A stretch of DNA of 64,000 bases. Source: Pseudomonadota bacterium (GTDB lineage: Bacteria; Pseudomonadota; Gammaproteobacteria; Eutrophobiales; Eutrophobiaceae). Below are positions 39,613 to 48,271 of this stretch, piece after piece (within the stretch, counting starts at the first letter, position 1; every line of letters begins with the position of its first letter). The notes under the pieces were generated by a model. It searched no databases. It saw only the letters and a program-made list of their open reading frames with translations, and was not told where the DNA came from. The stretch spans positions 1-64,000 of the forward strand of contig JABFGI010000010.1 of NCBI GenBank assembly GCA_013112535.1. The letters are read 5' to 3'. Made by a program: the position numbers and the translations under genes.

Positions 39613-40857
39613 ATGATCGAAAACTTTAGATACCTGCTGTTAATAAGATTATTTAGTCTGACAGGAATTATTATCGTTTTTGTCTATTTAAACTTTTTTA
39701 CGACAGCCTCTCTACCATTAATACCGATCTGTATTATCATTTTTGTCACATTGCTCATTACTTTCTGGTCGTGGCTTAAATTAAAAAAACAAAACAACGT
39801 TTCCAGGAAAACATTTTTCACTCAGCTCCTGTTCGATATAGTCTATTTGTCATTATTAGTTTATTACTCCGGAGGTTCGGCTAATCCTTTAATATCTTTA
39901 TTCGTTATTCCGGTAATTTTTTCAGCAGCAAGTTTACCGTTACGATATACATGGTCATTGACTTTTCTAACGATCACAAATTATACAATACTGATGTTCT
40001 TTCAAGTACCGTTAAGCAATCATCATCATGAAGAAACCCTTGACCTACACTTATGGGGAATGTGGTACGGCTTCATTCTAAGTGTTTTACTGATTGCATA
40101 TTTTGTTTCTCGTATTTCATCAAATCTACGTGAACATCAACAATTACTAGCCGAGGTACGCGAAGCATCACTACGAGACGAACAAATTATTGCTCTGGGA
40201 ACTTTGGCAGCTAATACAGCACATGAACTTGGCACGCCACTATCAACCATCGCCATACTAACCACTGAAATAGAACGTGAATATTCAAAAAAGGACAGTG
40301 AACTTGCCAATGACCTGACTTTATTAAAAAGTCAGATTACACGATGTAAATCGATTATTTCTAATATGGCAAAAGATGCGGGTGAATTACAGGCTGACAC
40401 GGGTAAAAAATTACCATTAAAAAACTATCTGCTAGAACTTATTGATGAATGGGAAAGCGGGCTTAGTGAAATAGATGTCGTTAAACAATTTAACGATTCT
40501 ACTTCTCCAGACATTGTTATCGATCGTAGTTTAACTTATGCGTTAACCAATATTTTAATAAATAGTGCGCAAGCTTCGCCGACAAAGATAATCATTGAAT
40601 CTGTTTGGGATGACAATGAACTGTCTATTACTATAAAAGATAATGGCCATGGAATTGATAAAAGTGTATTGGCGCATGTAGGAAACAGCATTGTTTCCGG
40701 TAGTGGTATCGAAAAAGGCATGGGTATTGGTCTTTTTCTGTCAAAAACAACCATTGAACGTTTCGGTGGAACACTGGTAATTGATAGTGGAAAACAAGGC
40801 ACTATCATTAATATCACTATTCCTCTCTCTTTCCTTTTGGCTGACACAAAAGCATGA
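39613..40857 (+). CDS. RegB/PrrB-type redox sensor histidine kinase
   Basis: The 414-residue kinase has six hydrophobic helices (about 1-170), including YYSGGSANPLISLF, which corresponds to the GGxxNPF quinone-sensing motif of RegB (with L for F). The H-box AANTAHELGTPLSTIAI holds the phosphorylated His (about 204). A Cys in SQITRCKSIIS matches the redox-switch cysteine of RegB. The N, G1 and G2 ATP-binding boxes follow (DNGHGID, GMGIGLFLS). RegB senses respiratory redox state. Here it starts after the cytochrome terminator and overlaps the regulator gene by four bases. Confidence 0.9.
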   Translation: MIENFRYLLLIRLFSLTGIIIVFVYLNFFTTASLPLIPICIIIFVTLLITFWSWLKLKKQNNVSRKTFFTQLLFDIVYLSLLVYYSGGSANPLISLFVIPVIFSAASLPLRYTWSLTFLTITNYTILMFFQVPLSNHHHEETLDLHLWGMWYGFILSVLLIAYFVSRISSNLREHQQLLAEVREASLRDEQIIALGTLAANTAHELGTPLSTIAILTTEIEREYSKKDSELANDLTLLKSQITRCKSIISNMAKDAGELQADTGKKLPLKNYLLELIDEWESGLSEIDVVKQFNDSTSPDIVIDRSLTYALTNILINSAQASPTKIIIESVWDDNELSITIKDNGHGIDKSVLAHVGNSIVSGSGIEKGMGIGLFLSKTTIERFGGTLVIDSGKQGTIINITIPLSFLLADTKA

Positions 40858-41384
40858 ATTTACTATTAGTAGACGATGATACTACATTACGCAAAGTGCT
40901 ATCAAAAGCACTGACGAAACGTGGCTATCACGTTAGTGCAGCTGCTAATGTCATTGAAGCAGAATCTATGGCGACTGAAAATAGTTTTGAATTTGCTATT
41001 GTCGACTTGAATATGCCGGGTGACTCCGGCTTAACATTGATCCCTAAACTTTGCCTTATTAACCCTAACATCCGTATTGTTGTTGTCACTGGTTATGCCA
41101 GTATTAATACAGCAGTAGAAGCGATAAAGCTTGGCGCTATTAATTATCTAACCAAGCCTGCTGACACGGATGAAATTATTGAAATGTTTAATAAAGGTAA
41201 AGAAGACGTTTTAAATAATGCAAAACCATTATCCCAGGTAGAATGGGATCATATTCAGGAAGTACTTAATGCATGCGATGGCAATGTTTCTGCTGCAGCA
41301 AAAAAGTTAGGTATGCACAGACGGACTTTACAAAGAAAATTAAAAAAGAAACCCGGGACAGATACAACTTCAACTGAAGATTAA
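40854..41384 (+). CDS. RegA/PrrA-type response regulator
   Basis: This is the 176-residue DNA-binding partner of the kinase. The REC domain (about 1-115) has LLLVDDD, the phosphoacceptor Asp in AIVDLNMPG, and the Lys in YLTKPAD. The C-terminal Fis-type helix-turn-helix reads VEWDHIQEVLNACDGNVSAAAKKLGMHRRTLQRKL, in two overlapping parts, nearly identical in pattern to RegA. Targets in other bacteria include cytochromes and oxidases, so the adjacent cytochrome gene is a natural candidate. Confidence 0.92.
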   Translation: MNLLLVDDDTTLRKVLSKALTKRGYHVSAAANVIEAESMATENSFEFAIVDLNMPGDSGLTLIPKLCLINPNIRIVVVTGYASINTAVEAIKLGAINYLTKPADTDEIIEMFNKGKEDVLNNAKPLSQVEWDHIQEVLNACDGNVSAAAKKLGMHRRTLQRKLKKKPGTDTTSTED

Positions 41385-41389
41385 AAACA

Positions 41390-42184
41390 TCACGCTGCCA
41401 TCACTGATTCAATCATCGCCTTAACCGTTCTTGGCTCAAATGGTTTATCACAAATTGCGGATACACCCGATCTTTCAACCGCAGCCAGTTTGCTGCCATA
41501 TTCTTCCGTGGTCACCATCATGATTGGCACCGTAGGCTGATGACTTTTACTCCGAACATATTCAATTAATTCCTTACCACTCACTATTGGCATATTGTAA
41601 TCGGTAATTATTAAATCGAAATATTCTTTATCGATAATCGGGATCGCTTCAGCACCATCACTTGCCTGCATGAAACGTTCAACACCCATTTTACCTAAAG
41701 TTCTCATGATCTGGTTTCTGGCAAACCGACTATCATCAACAACTAAAACATGCATGTTTTCCGAATTAAAGTTTTCTATATCCAGTTCATCAGGTTCCAG
41801 ATATTCAAAAGTTGTATATAAAGCCTGTTTTAATTGTTTTGTTGAAAACGGTTTGGGTAATACAGCAGTGGCACCTGCTTGTTTAATAGGATCCAGTTTT
41901 TCAAATGACGTTTCTGTTGAAATCAACATAAAAACCAGTTCTTCAAATTTTTCCTGTTCACGCAACTTGTGAACAAGATCTGTGCTGCTCATATCGGGTA
42001 AATACAAGTTCGCCATAACCAAATCCGGCGTATCTTTTTCCAACACAGTTAGAACTTCAGCGCCGTTTTTCACGACATCAAATTTCGTTATGCCCAATTC
42101 TTTAAATTGGTTAATTATTATCTTTGATTGTGTAGAAGAAGATTCAGCCAATAAGATGTACAAATCTTCAATTCGGTAATCCAT
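41390..42184 (-). CDS. Tandem receiver-domain protein (first REC degenerate)
   Basis: The 264-residue protein has two CheY-like domains and no output domain. The second (about 145-264) is canonical, with VLVVDDSRFARNQ, phospho-Asp in LIITDYNMP and Lys in ICDKPFEP. The first (about 5-125) has lost the acidic pocket (ILLAESSSTQ) and has Asn where the phospho-Asp should be (VMANLYLPD). It probably acts as a dimerisation or binding module. It converges with the regA-like gene, leaving only 5 bp. Its partner kinase is unknown. Confidence 0.85.
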   Translation of the reverse strand: MDYRIEDLYILLAESSSTQSKIIINQFKELGITKFDVVKNGAEVLTVLEKDTPDLVMANLYLPDMSSTDLVHKLREQEKFEELVFMLISTETSFEKLDPIKQAGATAVLPKPFSTKQLKQALYTTFEYLEPDELDIENFNSENMHVLVVDDSRFARNQIMRTLGKMGVERFMQASDGAEAIPIIDKEYFDLIITDYNMPIVSGKELIEYVRSKSHQPTVPIMMVTTEEYGSKLAAVERSGVSAICDKPFEPRTVKAMIESVMAA

Positions 42185-42326
42185 ATCAAGCTCCTGATTT
42201 CAGGTAATGTTGATGCATTAACACCCACGCGTTCCAATATCATCGACTCACAGATAGATATCTTGAATTAAATTTGGTTTTATCGAGGTCTTATCAACAG
42301 ATCCTGATCAAGATATGCCAGACATT

Positions 42327-42352
42327 AAAAAAGGAGGCTATGCCTCCTTTTT
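42327..42352 (-). terminator. Terminator of the pan operon
   Basis: An 11-bp stem (aaaaaggaggc / gcctccttttt) with a three-base loop lies 33 bp beyond the panD stop. In the minus direction the stem runs straight into a T-run. Confidence 0.88.
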
Positions 42353-42384
42353 AGATTTGATATGTGTGAAAGGTAAACGGGATA

Positions 42385-42765
42385 TCAGGCAGCTTGAACA
42401 GGAATACTATCCTTAATTCGAGTGATATTGTTTTCTTCATCCAGATAAATCAATGTCGGCTTAAACTGACTCACCTCGTTTTCATTGATTCGACCATAAG
42501 CGCATATAATAACGCGATCACCGGGATTCGCCTTGTGCGCCGCGGCACCATTAACAGAGATGATTCGCGATTGATCTTCAGCACGAATAGCATAAGTAGT
42601 GAAACGCTCTCCATTTGTAATATTATAAATATCGATTTGTTCGTATTCATGAATACCTGCTTTATCCAGCAGTTCACCATCGATGGCACAAGAACCATCG
42701 TATTCGAGTTCAGAATGCGTAACGCATGCCTGATGAAATTTTGCCTTTAATACTGTTATTTCCAT
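42385..42765 (-). CDS. panD: Aspartate 1-decarboxylase PanD
   Basis: PanD makes beta-alanine from aspartate for pantothenate. It is a pyruvoyl enzyme cleaved at the Gly-Ser bond in [10 protein letters not shown] (about residues 24-25). From the ATG at 42765 the product is 126 residues, the standard size ([13 protein letters not shown]). The frame is open 19 codons further upstream but overlaps panC and lacks similarity. Asn in [14 protein letters not shown] is the conserved catalytic-region motif. Confidence 0.96.
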   Translation of the reverse strand: MEITVLKAKFHQACVTHSELEYDGSCAIDGELLDKAGIHEYEQIDIYNITNGERFTTYAIRAEDQSRIISVNGAAAHKANPGDRVIICAYGRINENEVSQFKPTLIYLDEENNITRIKDSIPVQAA

Positions 42766-42818
42766 TGTAATTATTTCATTTGGATTAAAAGTGGATATTA
42801 CCTGACATCGAGCAGGGG

Positions 42819-43667
42819 TCAATCATAGGTTTGCACCGCAACATTGTCAATTAAGCGTGCCTTTCCTAACCAGGCAGCAGCGATTATGACTAATTCCCGC
42901 TCAATTGGTGATTTTAACGTCTCCGAATCACATATCTTTAAGTATTCCGGCCTGAATCCGGCCTGTTTTAGTGAAAAAATGGCTTCTTTTTCAAGTTTTT
43001 CGTAGTTTTTTGCACCTTTTTCAATATTTAACGCTATTTCATTGAGTATTTTATAAAGCAAAGGAGCCTGTTCTCGTTCACTCTCACTTAAATATTGATT
43101 GCGCGAACTCATGGCCAAACCATCTTCTTCTCTCATCGTCTCTGAACCGATGATTTCTATTGGCAAACACAAATTCTTAACCAAATTATGAATTACTAAT
43201 AACTGCTGATAATCCTTTTTGCCAAAAATGGCGATATCCGGCTGCACAATATTGAATAATTTGGTCACCACAGTGGCGACGCCCTTAAAATGACCCGGCC
43301 GAAATTGCCCACAATAAATCGCATCGAGCTCAGGAACCGTTACCTCAGTCGTCACATTGTTTGCTTCAGGGTAGATTTCATTACTATCAGGCGTAAAAAC
43401 CAAATCGACATTTAACAGATCTAACTGTTTTAAATCGGCATCGACTGTTCGCGGGTAACTGTCAAAATCTTCACCCTCTACAAATTGTGTTGGATTAACA
43501 AAGATAGTTACAACAACGAAATCAGCACGTTCCTGTACTTGCTTTACTAAAGATAAATGACCATCGTGTAAATTACCCATAGTAGGAACCAGGGCAATTG
43601 TTTTTTCTGAACGTCGAACATCCGCAAGTTGCTCGCGCAAACGTTTAATTTTTGAAACTTGCTGCAT
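42819..43667 (-). CDS. panC: Pantothenate synthetase PanC
   Basis: PanC ligates pantoate and beta-alanine using ATP. The 282 residues include the HIGH-like [34 protein letters not shown] and the KMSKS-equivalent MSSRNQYL. It overlaps panB by one base and is followed by panD, so the operon encodes the beta-alanine and pantoate branches together. Confidence 0.97.
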   Translation of the reverse strand: MQQVSKIKRLREQLADVRRSEKTIALVPTMGNLHDGHLSLVKQVQERADFVVVTIFVNPTQFVEGEDFDSYPRTVDADLKQLDLLNVDLVFTPDSNEIYPEANNVTTEVTVPELDAIYCGQFRPGHFKGVATVVTKLFNIVQPDIAIFGKKDYQQLLVIHNLVKNLCLPIEIIGSETMREEDGLAMSSRNQYLSESEREQAPLLYKILNEIALNIEKGAKNYEKLEKEAIFSLKQAGFRPEYLKICDSETLKSPIERELVIIAAAWLGKARLIDNVAVQTYD

Positions 43668-44455
43668 TATTCGAATGAATGTTCTGGTAAAGGAAACGTT
43701 TTGTTTTTAACTTCGTCAACATAAGCTTTAATCGCATTAGCAATTGATTCCTGATCGATAAGAAAATTTTTACAAAATTTTAATTTTTTATCGGTCAAAC
43801 CCAACATATCGTAAACAACTAGCACCTGTGCATCACAATCAACACCGGCACCTATACCAATGACGGGGATATCCAGAGACTGCGTAACGTCAGCGGCTAG
43901 TTTTGAAGGGATACATTCAAGCACCAAACAAACTGCACCGGCTTTTTGTAAAGCCAGAGCGTCTTGCTTTAACTGCTTTGCTGCTTCTTCTGTTTTTGCC
44001 TGCACTTGAAAATTACTTATTGATTGAGGAGTTAAACCAAGATGCCCACAAACAGAAATATTATTTTGACTTATTAGTGCTACTGTTTCACAAATTTCTT
44101 TACCACCTTCAAGTTTAACAACTTCAGCGCCGCCTTCATTAACCAGGCGCTTTGCATTACTCAATCCCGTTTCAGGAGAAGTGTAACTGTTTACCGGCAT
44201 ATCACTGATTACAAGAGCACGTTGACATGCGCCACTAACAAGGCGCGTATGATAAATCATATCGGTCATACTAACGTTTAACGTAGTTTCTTCTCCATGC
44301 AACACCATACCCAGCGAATCACCAACTAATAACACATCTACACCCGCCGTATCCTGTAACTTGGCATAACTGGCATCATAGGAAGTCAAGCAGGCGATTT
44401 TTTCGCCTGATATTTTCATTTGTTTTAGTGTATTAACTGTAATTTTTTCAGTCAT
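43667..44455 (-). CDS. panB: 3-methyl-2-oxobutanoate hydroxymethyltransferase PanB
   Basis: PanB transfers a hydroxymethyl group from methylene-THF to alpha-ketoisovalerate to give ketopantoate. The 262 residues include LTSYDASYAKL, the metal-binding LLVGDSLGMVLHG, VKLEGGKE and IPVIGIGAG. It lies four bases into the end of the upstream deoxynucleoside kinase. The folate-dependent chemistry fits its pairing with folK. Confidence 0.97.
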   Translation of the reverse strand: MTEKITVNTLKQMKISGEKIACLTSYDASYAKLQDTAGVDVLLVGDSLGMVLHGEETTLNVSMTDMIYHTRLVSGACQRALVISDMPVNSYTSPETGLSNAKRLVNEGGAEVVKLEGGKEICETVALISQNNISVCGHLGLTPQSISNFQVQAKTEEAAKQLKQDALALQKAGAVCLVLECIPSKLAADVTQSLDIPVIGIGAGVDCDAQVLVVYDMLGLTDKKLKFCKNFLIDQESIANAIKAYVDEVKNKTFPLPEHSFE

Positions 44456-45099
44456 GATTTTTTTGGATTGAAATAATGTTTACCCGGCGGAAGCTGTTTA
44501 ATATGTTCTAATAGCAAATTATAGTCTCTTTCATTACCAGAGAGATCAAAATCGTTGGTATTGACAATCAGTAAAGGCGATGTTGAATAGTAATAAAAAA
44601 ACTCAATATACGCTTCTGATATCTTTTTCAAATAACTACGATTGATTGGTCGCTCGTAATCATGGCCACGTTCAACAATGCGTTGCATTAATGTATCCAA
44701 AGGTGCTTGCAAGTATATAACCAAATCAGGCTCGGGCACGTCTAACGTCAGCTTGTCATAAACCTGGTTATATAAAAACAATTCGTCATCATCCAGAGTC
44801 ACCGAAGCAAACAGTTTATCTTTTTCCATCAGGAAATCGGATACCTGTACCGGCTTGAACATATCCGTTTGTCTTAGTGACTCAATTTGTTTGGCGCGTT
44901 GAAATAAAAAAAACAATTGCGTTGGCAACGCAACTGATTTCGGATCAGCGTAAAACCGAGGCAGAAAAGGATTCTCTGTTGCAAGTTCCAACATTAATTC
45001 AGTATTAAAGGTCTTCGCCAATCGCTTGGCCAACGTTGTTTTACCAACACCAATCGGCCCTTCGACAACAATATAATCTGGATGACTTTTACTCATCAC
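44452..45099 (-). CDS. Deoxynucleoside kinase-like protein
   Basis: This 215-residue P-loop kinase belongs to the dNK/dGK-dAK family, which salvages deoxynucleosides. It shows IVVEGPIGVGKTTLAKRL (Walker A, about 10-27), a substrate-binding ENPFLPRFYAD segment, and the LID/ERGHDYERPI region. Such a kinase between folK and panB is common in gammaproteobacteria. Substrate preference cannot be read from the sequence. Both ends overlap neighbours by four bases. Confidence 0.88.
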   Translation of the reverse strand: MMSKSHPDYIVVEGPIGVGKTTLAKRLAKTFNTELMLELATENPFLPRFYADPKSVALPTQLFFLFQRAKQIESLRQTDMFKPVQVSDFLMEKDKLFASVTLDDDELFLYNQVYDKLTLDVPEPDLVIYLQAPLDTLMQRIVERGHDYERPINRSYLKKISEAYIEFFYYYSTSPLLIVNTNDFDLSGNERDYNLLLEHIKQLPPGKHYFNPKKS

Positions 45100-45572
45100 A
45101 TAATCTCCAGACCACTTTGATCGAGATGAGAGAGTAAATCACGTACCAGGCCTTTCCCGGGAATAACAATTTCAGAGTCAATTTCAGCAAGTGGCACCAG
45201 AACAAAAGACCTGTTCAACATTTCCGGATGAGGGATCGTTAAACGATCATTCTGAATTATTTCATCACCAAACATTAAAATATCTAAATCCAGTGTTCTT
45301 GGTCCCCAACGTTCATTACGTATACGGCCGTGTTCATTTTCTATTGTTTGTAAACAATCCAATAACACAAGTGGCCCCAACCCCGTTTCCAGTTTAGCAA
45401 CCACATTTATATAATCATCCTGATCTTGTGGGCCTACCGGCTTACTTTTATACAAAGAAGAAACACTAATGGTACGTGTAGATTGTATTTCCCCAAGAGA
45501 CTGGATAGCAGTAATGATGTGTTGCTCTGGGAAGTCCATATTACTACCGAGACCGATATAAACAATCGTCAT
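45096..45572 (-). CDS. folK: HPPK, 2-amino-4-hydroxy-6-hydroxymethyldihydropteridine pyrophosphokinase
   Basis: FolK pyrophosphorylates the pterin precursor of folate. The 158 residues show YIGLGSNMDFPEQHI, the central RWGPRTLDLDILMFGD (Mg- and ATP-binding acidic residues) and IPHPEMLNRSFVLVPLAEI. It overlaps pcnB and the kinase gene by four bases each. Confidence 0.97.
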   Translation of the reverse strand: MTIVYIGLGSNMDFPEQHIITAIQSLGEIQSTRTISVSSLYKSKPVGPQDQDDYINVVAKLETGLGPLVLLDCLQTIENEHGRIRNERWGPRTLDLDILMFGDEIIQNDRLTIPHPEMLNRSFVLVPLAEIDSEIVIPGKGLVRDLLSHLDQSGLEIM

Positions 45573-46897
45573 GAATCAGAAGGTTTATTACGGCGACTAC
45601 GAGGTCTGCGACGTGAACGAGGCTTATGATAACCGGATTTTATTTTGTCTTTACCTGCTAGAGGTTCCTCCAACTGCTCTTTAGTCCAATAGTCGACTAA
45701 CTCTTGCAATGGCTCGCCTGCTTGAGTACGTAACAACAAGAAATCATATGCAGCTCTAAATTTTGGATGCATTAATACACGAAAGGATCGTTTTTTGGTT
45801 CGTTTTAGTCTGACTTGTAACGACCAGATATCGCGCGCCATCTGGGTAAAGCGTCTTGGCATTGAAAGACTGGGAATTTGTTTCGAGATAACGGTATCTC
45901 CGGCAAGTTGCACAGCTTCCATTTCCGATAAACCATTAGCAATATGATCATCCGCCAAAGTTCGCATTGGTTCCCATAAAAAGGCTGCAATTAAAAAAGC
46001 TGGCGTTACTGTATTACCTTCATTTAGTCGTTGATCCGTATTTTTTAATGCCTGCATAATAAACGTATGTGGATAATTTTTTTCATGCGTATCGAGCAAA
46101 GAATCCGTTTGCGGGAAAAGATATTTGAATAAATTGTAATGGCGTAGCATTTCGAAAGTTTGTAATGCGCAACCACCCATAAAAAGCTTTAGCATTTCCT
46201 CAAACAATCTAGCCGGCGGAATACCTTCTAATAAGTCTGCATGTTGACTAATCGGATCTTCTGCTTCGGGATGAATTCGCAAACCCAGTTTCACGGCAAA
46301 GCGGACTGCACGAAGCATGCGCACAGGATCTTCAATATAGCGTTGCGAAGGATTGCCAATTAATTTTAGTTGCCCTGCTTCAAGATCTTTAACGCCACCA
46401 ACATAATCAACAATAGAGAAGTCCTTTATATTGTAAAACAGCGCATTGATAGTAAAGTCACGACGCCAGACATCATCATCAATATCGCCATAAACATTGT
46501 CACGAATAATTCGCCCACCTTCGACATGACCCGCACCTTCATCAGACACATGATGTGGCGCCCGAAAAGTAGAAACTTCAATGATTTCGTCACCAAATCG
46601 AACATGTGCCAATCTGAAACGGCGACCGATTAATCGACAATTACGAAACAATTCACGTATTTGTTCCGGTTTGGCATCCGTAACCACATCAAAATCTTTC
46701 GGTTCTCTTCCGAGCAGGATGTCGCGAACACCGCCACCAACGAGATAGGCCTTGTAGTCGGCATTTTTTAATCGATACAATACCTTCAGCGCACTTTCGC
46801 TGATCGATGTGCGAGAAACGTTATGTTGATCACGCGTAATTATGGTTGGTTCTATCTTTAACCGGGTAATATTTGAGGATTTATCTGAAACTGTCAT
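45569..46897 (-). CDS. pcnB: Poly(A) polymerase I
   Basis: PcnB adds 3' poly(A) tails that promote RNA decay. The 442-residue class II nucleotidyltransferase shows YLVGGGVRDILLGREPKDFDVVTDA (G-loop and catalytic Asps), RRFRLAHVRFGDEIIEVSTFR, RRDFTINALFYN and EDPVRMLRAVRFAVKLG. The tail is strongly basic (KPRSRRRPRSRRNKP), which suits RNA binding. It is the promoter-proximal gene of the six-gene operon ending with panD. Confidence 0.95.
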   Translation of the reverse strand: MTVSDKSSNITRLKIEPTIITRDQHNVSRTSISESALKVLYRLKNADYKAYLVGGGVRDILLGREPKDFDVVTDAKPEQIRELFRNCRLIGRRFRLAHVRFGDEIIEVSTFRAPHHVSDEGAGHVEGGRIIRDNVYGDIDDDVWRRDFTINALFYNIKDFSIVDYVGGVKDLEAGQLKLIGNPSQRYIEDPVRMLRAVRFAVKLGLRIHPEAEDPISQHADLLEGIPPARLFEEMLKLFMGGCALQTFEMLRHYNLFKYLFPQTDSLLDTHEKNYPHTFIMQALKNTDQRLNEGNTVTPAFLIAAFLWEPMRTLADDHIANGLSEMEAVQLAGDTVISKQIPSLSMPRRFTQMARDIWSLQVRLKRTKKRSFRVLMHPKFRAAYDFLLLRTQAGEPLQELVDYWTKEQLEEPLAGKDKIKSGYHKPRSRRRPRSRRNKPSDS

Positions 46898-47009
46898 TTA
46901 GAAATAATATATCGAGTACACCTTAATTGGCTTCTATAATAGCCTAGTTGTTCTATTATTGCTTCTTTAGTCTGGTGTTTAAGTATACTTGAACTTTTTA
47001 ACGCAGAAT

Positions 47010-48254
47010 TTATGAATAGTTTTTATCAATACTTAATATACTATTAAGTAGAACATTCGCACCTTTTTCAACATCTTCCCAGTGACTCCATTCATCAGGC
47101 GCGTGGCTGACTCCGCCAATACTTGGAATAAATATCATGCCGGTTGGAATGACATCAGTAAAGAACTGTGCATCATGGCCTGCGCCACTTGGCATTTGTA
47201 TATAGCTGTAATCAAGAGATTTTGTTGTTTGTTCAATACAAGACATTATCTGTTTTGAACAATACTTGGGCTCTAACCAACTCATCTGGTTGTATTCAAA
47301 TTTAAGTCGATGTTTACGTGCGATAGAACTTAGTACTTTGTCGCATGATTCTGCCAGTTTTTTCATAACATCCTCTGACATGTCACGTCCAACCAGGGTA
47401 AAGTCTGCTTCGCCCGGTATGGTATGAGCATAACCCGGTTTTAATTCGACGTGACCAATAGTCAAACGACTTTTATCAGTACCCTCCTCATCTATAATCC
47501 GACCTATCTCATGCGCAAAATCAGCCATGCCCATAAACGCATCACTACGCATATTCATTGGTGCTGTACCGGCATGATCAGCTTTACCAATCAGTTTAAC
47601 CAGCCATTTAAAAACACCTGATATGCCTTCAACGACGCCTATCGTTTTCTTTTCAAGATCAAGCACCGGACCTTGTTCAATATGTAATTCAATGAATGCA
47701 ATCATAGAACCTTTTGGTTTCTTTGCATGCATGGCTTCCTTGTAATCGAGCCCACATCTTGCCATGGCGTCTTTTAGTAATTCACCATTGGCATCATGTG
47801 TTATTTCCAGCCACTCTAAAGTCAGGTTGCCGGTTAATGCCTGTGCGCCTAACATGCCACCAAAACGACCTTCTTCTTCACTGGTCGCAATTATTTCAAT
47901 GGCATTTTTAAGTGGAATCTTTTTTTCTTTAATAATACGAATGCATTCCAGCGCACTGAGTATACCAAGTGTGCCATCAAAGATACCGCCGGCAGGTACG
48001 GAATCGATATGCGAACCAACAACAATTGCAGGTTTATCAGGATCTCCATATCGGCCAATTACATTACCCGCACCGTCCATGCTTGCGGTCATGTCCAGTG
48101 CTTTCAATTGATAGCTAAACCACTTTCTGGCCTCCATGTCAGCATCGGAAAAACCCTGACGATAAATACCTTTGTCTTGCTCGTTAAAACCAATTTGTGC
48201 AAGTTGGTAAATATCGTGTTCTATTCTTTTTACATTAACGTGATAATTAGTCAT
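47010..48254 (-). CDS. M20-family amidohydrolase (allantoate amidohydrolase / N-carbamoyl-amino-acid hydrolase type)
   Basis: The 414-residue binuclear zinc hydrolase belongs to the HyuC/AllC group, which cleaves N-carbamoyl or ureido bonds. Metal ligands are in VGSHIDSVPAGGIFDG (His, Asp), ATSEEEGRFGG (Glu, Glu), IELHIEQGPVL (His) and the C-terminal GVSHAPDEWSH (His). The dimerisation domain lies at about 210-325. It is the last gene of a minus-strand set with an amidotransferase and a carbamoyltransferase, so a carbamoylated substrate is plausible. No allantoin genes are nearby, so AllC proper is not supported. Confidence 0.87.
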   Translation of the reverse strand: MTNYHVNVKRIEHDIYQLAQIGFNEQDKGIYRQGFSDADMEARKWFSYQLKALDMTASMDGAGNVIGRYGDPDKPAIVVGSHIDSVPAGGIFDGTLGILSALECIRIIKEKKIPLKNAIEIIATSEEEGRFGGMLGAQALTGNLTLEWLEITHDANGELLKDAMARCGLDYKEAMHAKKPKGSMIAFIELHIEQGPVLDLEKKTIGVVEGISGVFKWLVKLIGKADHAGTAPMNMRSDAFMGMADFAHEIGRIIDEEGTDKSRLTIGHVELKPGYAHTIPGEADFTLVGRDMSEDVMKKLAESCDKVLSSIARKHRLKFEYNQMSWLEPKYCSKQIMSCIEQTTKSLDYSYIQMPSGAGHDAQFFTDVIPTGMIFIPSIGGVSHAPDEWSHWEDVEKGANVLLNSILSIDKNYS

Positions 48255-48271
48255 TAGTTTTTCTTTTTAAG

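Noticed and set aside
42766..42822. Upstream extension of panD
   Set aside because: It overlaps panC and would exceed the normal 126 residues. The ATG at 42765 aligns with the family start.
47010..48254. Calling the M20 hydrolase allantoate amidohydrolase AllC
   Set aside because: The family includes several carbamoyl hydrolases and no allantoin genes are present.
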